In this document: positions 4,648 to 5,159 of the stretch, one piece after another | How the letters are laid out: every line of letters begins with the position of its first letter | How positions within the stretch are numbered: position 1 is the first letter of the stretch | Made by a program: the position numbers and the translations under genes | The notes under the pieces: generated by a model | Told to the model about the DNA's origin: nothing | Seen by the model: the letters and a program-made list of their open reading frames with translations, nothing else | Databases searched by the model: none | Source: Armatimonadota bacterium | GTDB taxonomy: Bacteria; Armatimonadota; Armatimonadia; Armatimonadales; Armatimonadaceae | Reading direction: 5' to 3' | Assembly (NCBI GenBank): GCA_014379275.1 | Contig: JACMMA010000497.1 | Location: 1 to 5,159 of the forward strand | Length of the DNA: 5,159 nt

Positions 4648-5159
4648 TCAGGAAGCGACTCGGATTTCTGTCTTTTGCTGTCTCGCGGGATTGCCTGCCG
4701 ATTTGACCATCGCGCGGGTAACCAGCTTGCTCACCTCGCGTAGCCACAGTACCGAACTTGCTACTACCGCACACCGCAACCAATCGCCGGTAGTCAGGCT
4801 CACCGTCGAAAACGCGTTTTGCAGGAACGGTGCATAGATCGCCGCCGCGTGGAGTGCCAGCGACAGCCCCAGTGCCCCCCCTAGATAACGGTTCCGGAAG
4901 AACCCGGTGAAGGCACTCTGCTCATCCGAGCGGGCGTTAAAGACGTTGGAGAGTTGGAACAGCATCAGCGTGGTGAACGCCATCGTCTGGATCGACGCCC
5001 AGCGCGAGCGCGGGCACACCGTCCGTCACCAGATTGATCCAGAGAATCTGTGTCGCCAGGAGCGGCAAGACTACCGTGCCGCCTTCGGCACGCAACCCGA
5101 TGACTGTCGCCAGAATCACCCCGAAGAACATCGTCATCACTTCGCCGATGTTCGACGAC
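4648..5159 (-). pseudogene. Cation-transporting (Ca2+-type) P-type ATPase, C-terminal half with internal deletion and frame change; N-terminus beyond the window
   Basis: Read on the minus strand, the first frame (5158-4988) gives helix M5 with SSNIGEV and M6 with ILWINLVTDGVPALALGVDP. The Asn and Glu of SSNIGEV and the Asn, Thr and Asp of NLVTD correspond to calcium ligands of SERCA-type pumps. Reading then fails: that frame continues only as DDGVHHADAV and soon ends, while the homologous sequence resumes in another frame from 4986. This second frame has TMAFTTLMLFQLSNVFNARS (M8), RYLGGALGLSLALHAAAIYA (M9) and DWLRCAVVASSVLWLREVSK (M10), then stops at 4648-4650. The missing piece is the M6-M7 loop, helix M7 and the M7-M8 loop, about 70-85 residues by comparison with the family. 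The product would be truncated after M6, so the copy is almost certainly inactive. The ion specificity (P2A Ca2+ class) is inferred from the motifs. Confidence 0.85.

Noticed and set aside
4517..4837. 106-residue plus-strand ORF
   Set aside because: It runs antisense to the conserved M9-M10 part of the ATPase remnant and across the terminator hairpin.

Overview
The window comes from a free-living bacterium with a moderately GC-rich genome. It carries two sigma factors of different classes, a secreted S1/P1-type nuclease, and remnants of a calcium-type P-ATPase and of a HAMP-containing signalling protein. Nothing in the sequence fixes the phylum. The ECF sigma factor, its short membrane partner and the SigA-like sigma with a 50-residue low-complexity head remind me of Armatimonadota-type genomes, but that is a weak guess.

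Left part (1-2158): an ECF sigma factor and a translationally coupled one-pass membrane protein, probably its regulator, run leftwards and leave the window. Divergent from them, across a gap of about 70 bases, is a complete secreted S1/P1 nuclease with a signal peptide and all nine zinc ligands. A 17-bp inverted repeat closes the nuclease gene.

Middle (2159-3532): about 380 bases without a convincing gene hold a 14-bp palindrome, a possible 39-codon ORF, two hairpins, a 10-base direct repeat and a weak promoter candidate. They precede a complete RpoD/SigA-family (probably group 2) sigma factor with a clear ribosome binding site.

Right part (3533-5159): this appears to be a stretch of gene remnants. 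A near-consensus promoter is followed by a long open frame resembling the TIGR04255 family that has no usable start codon, is AT-richer than its neighbours, and loses its C-terminus. It runs directly into a C-terminal scrap resembling a family III CoA-transferase (CaiB-like), then a HAMP-domain scrap of a histidine kinase. Convergent with these is the C-terminal half of a cation-transporting P-type ATPase in which helix M7 has been deleted and the frame changed. An interrupted inverted repeat separates the two converging sets.

Functionally, the intact genes are two transcription initiation factors and one exported hydrolase. The most economical reading is that the ECF sigma, restrained by its membrane partner, controls an envelope or nutrient response that may include the divergent nuclease. 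The right third looks like genome decay or a recombination scar. I found no CRISPR array, tRNA, rRNA, transposase or complete novel defence system.
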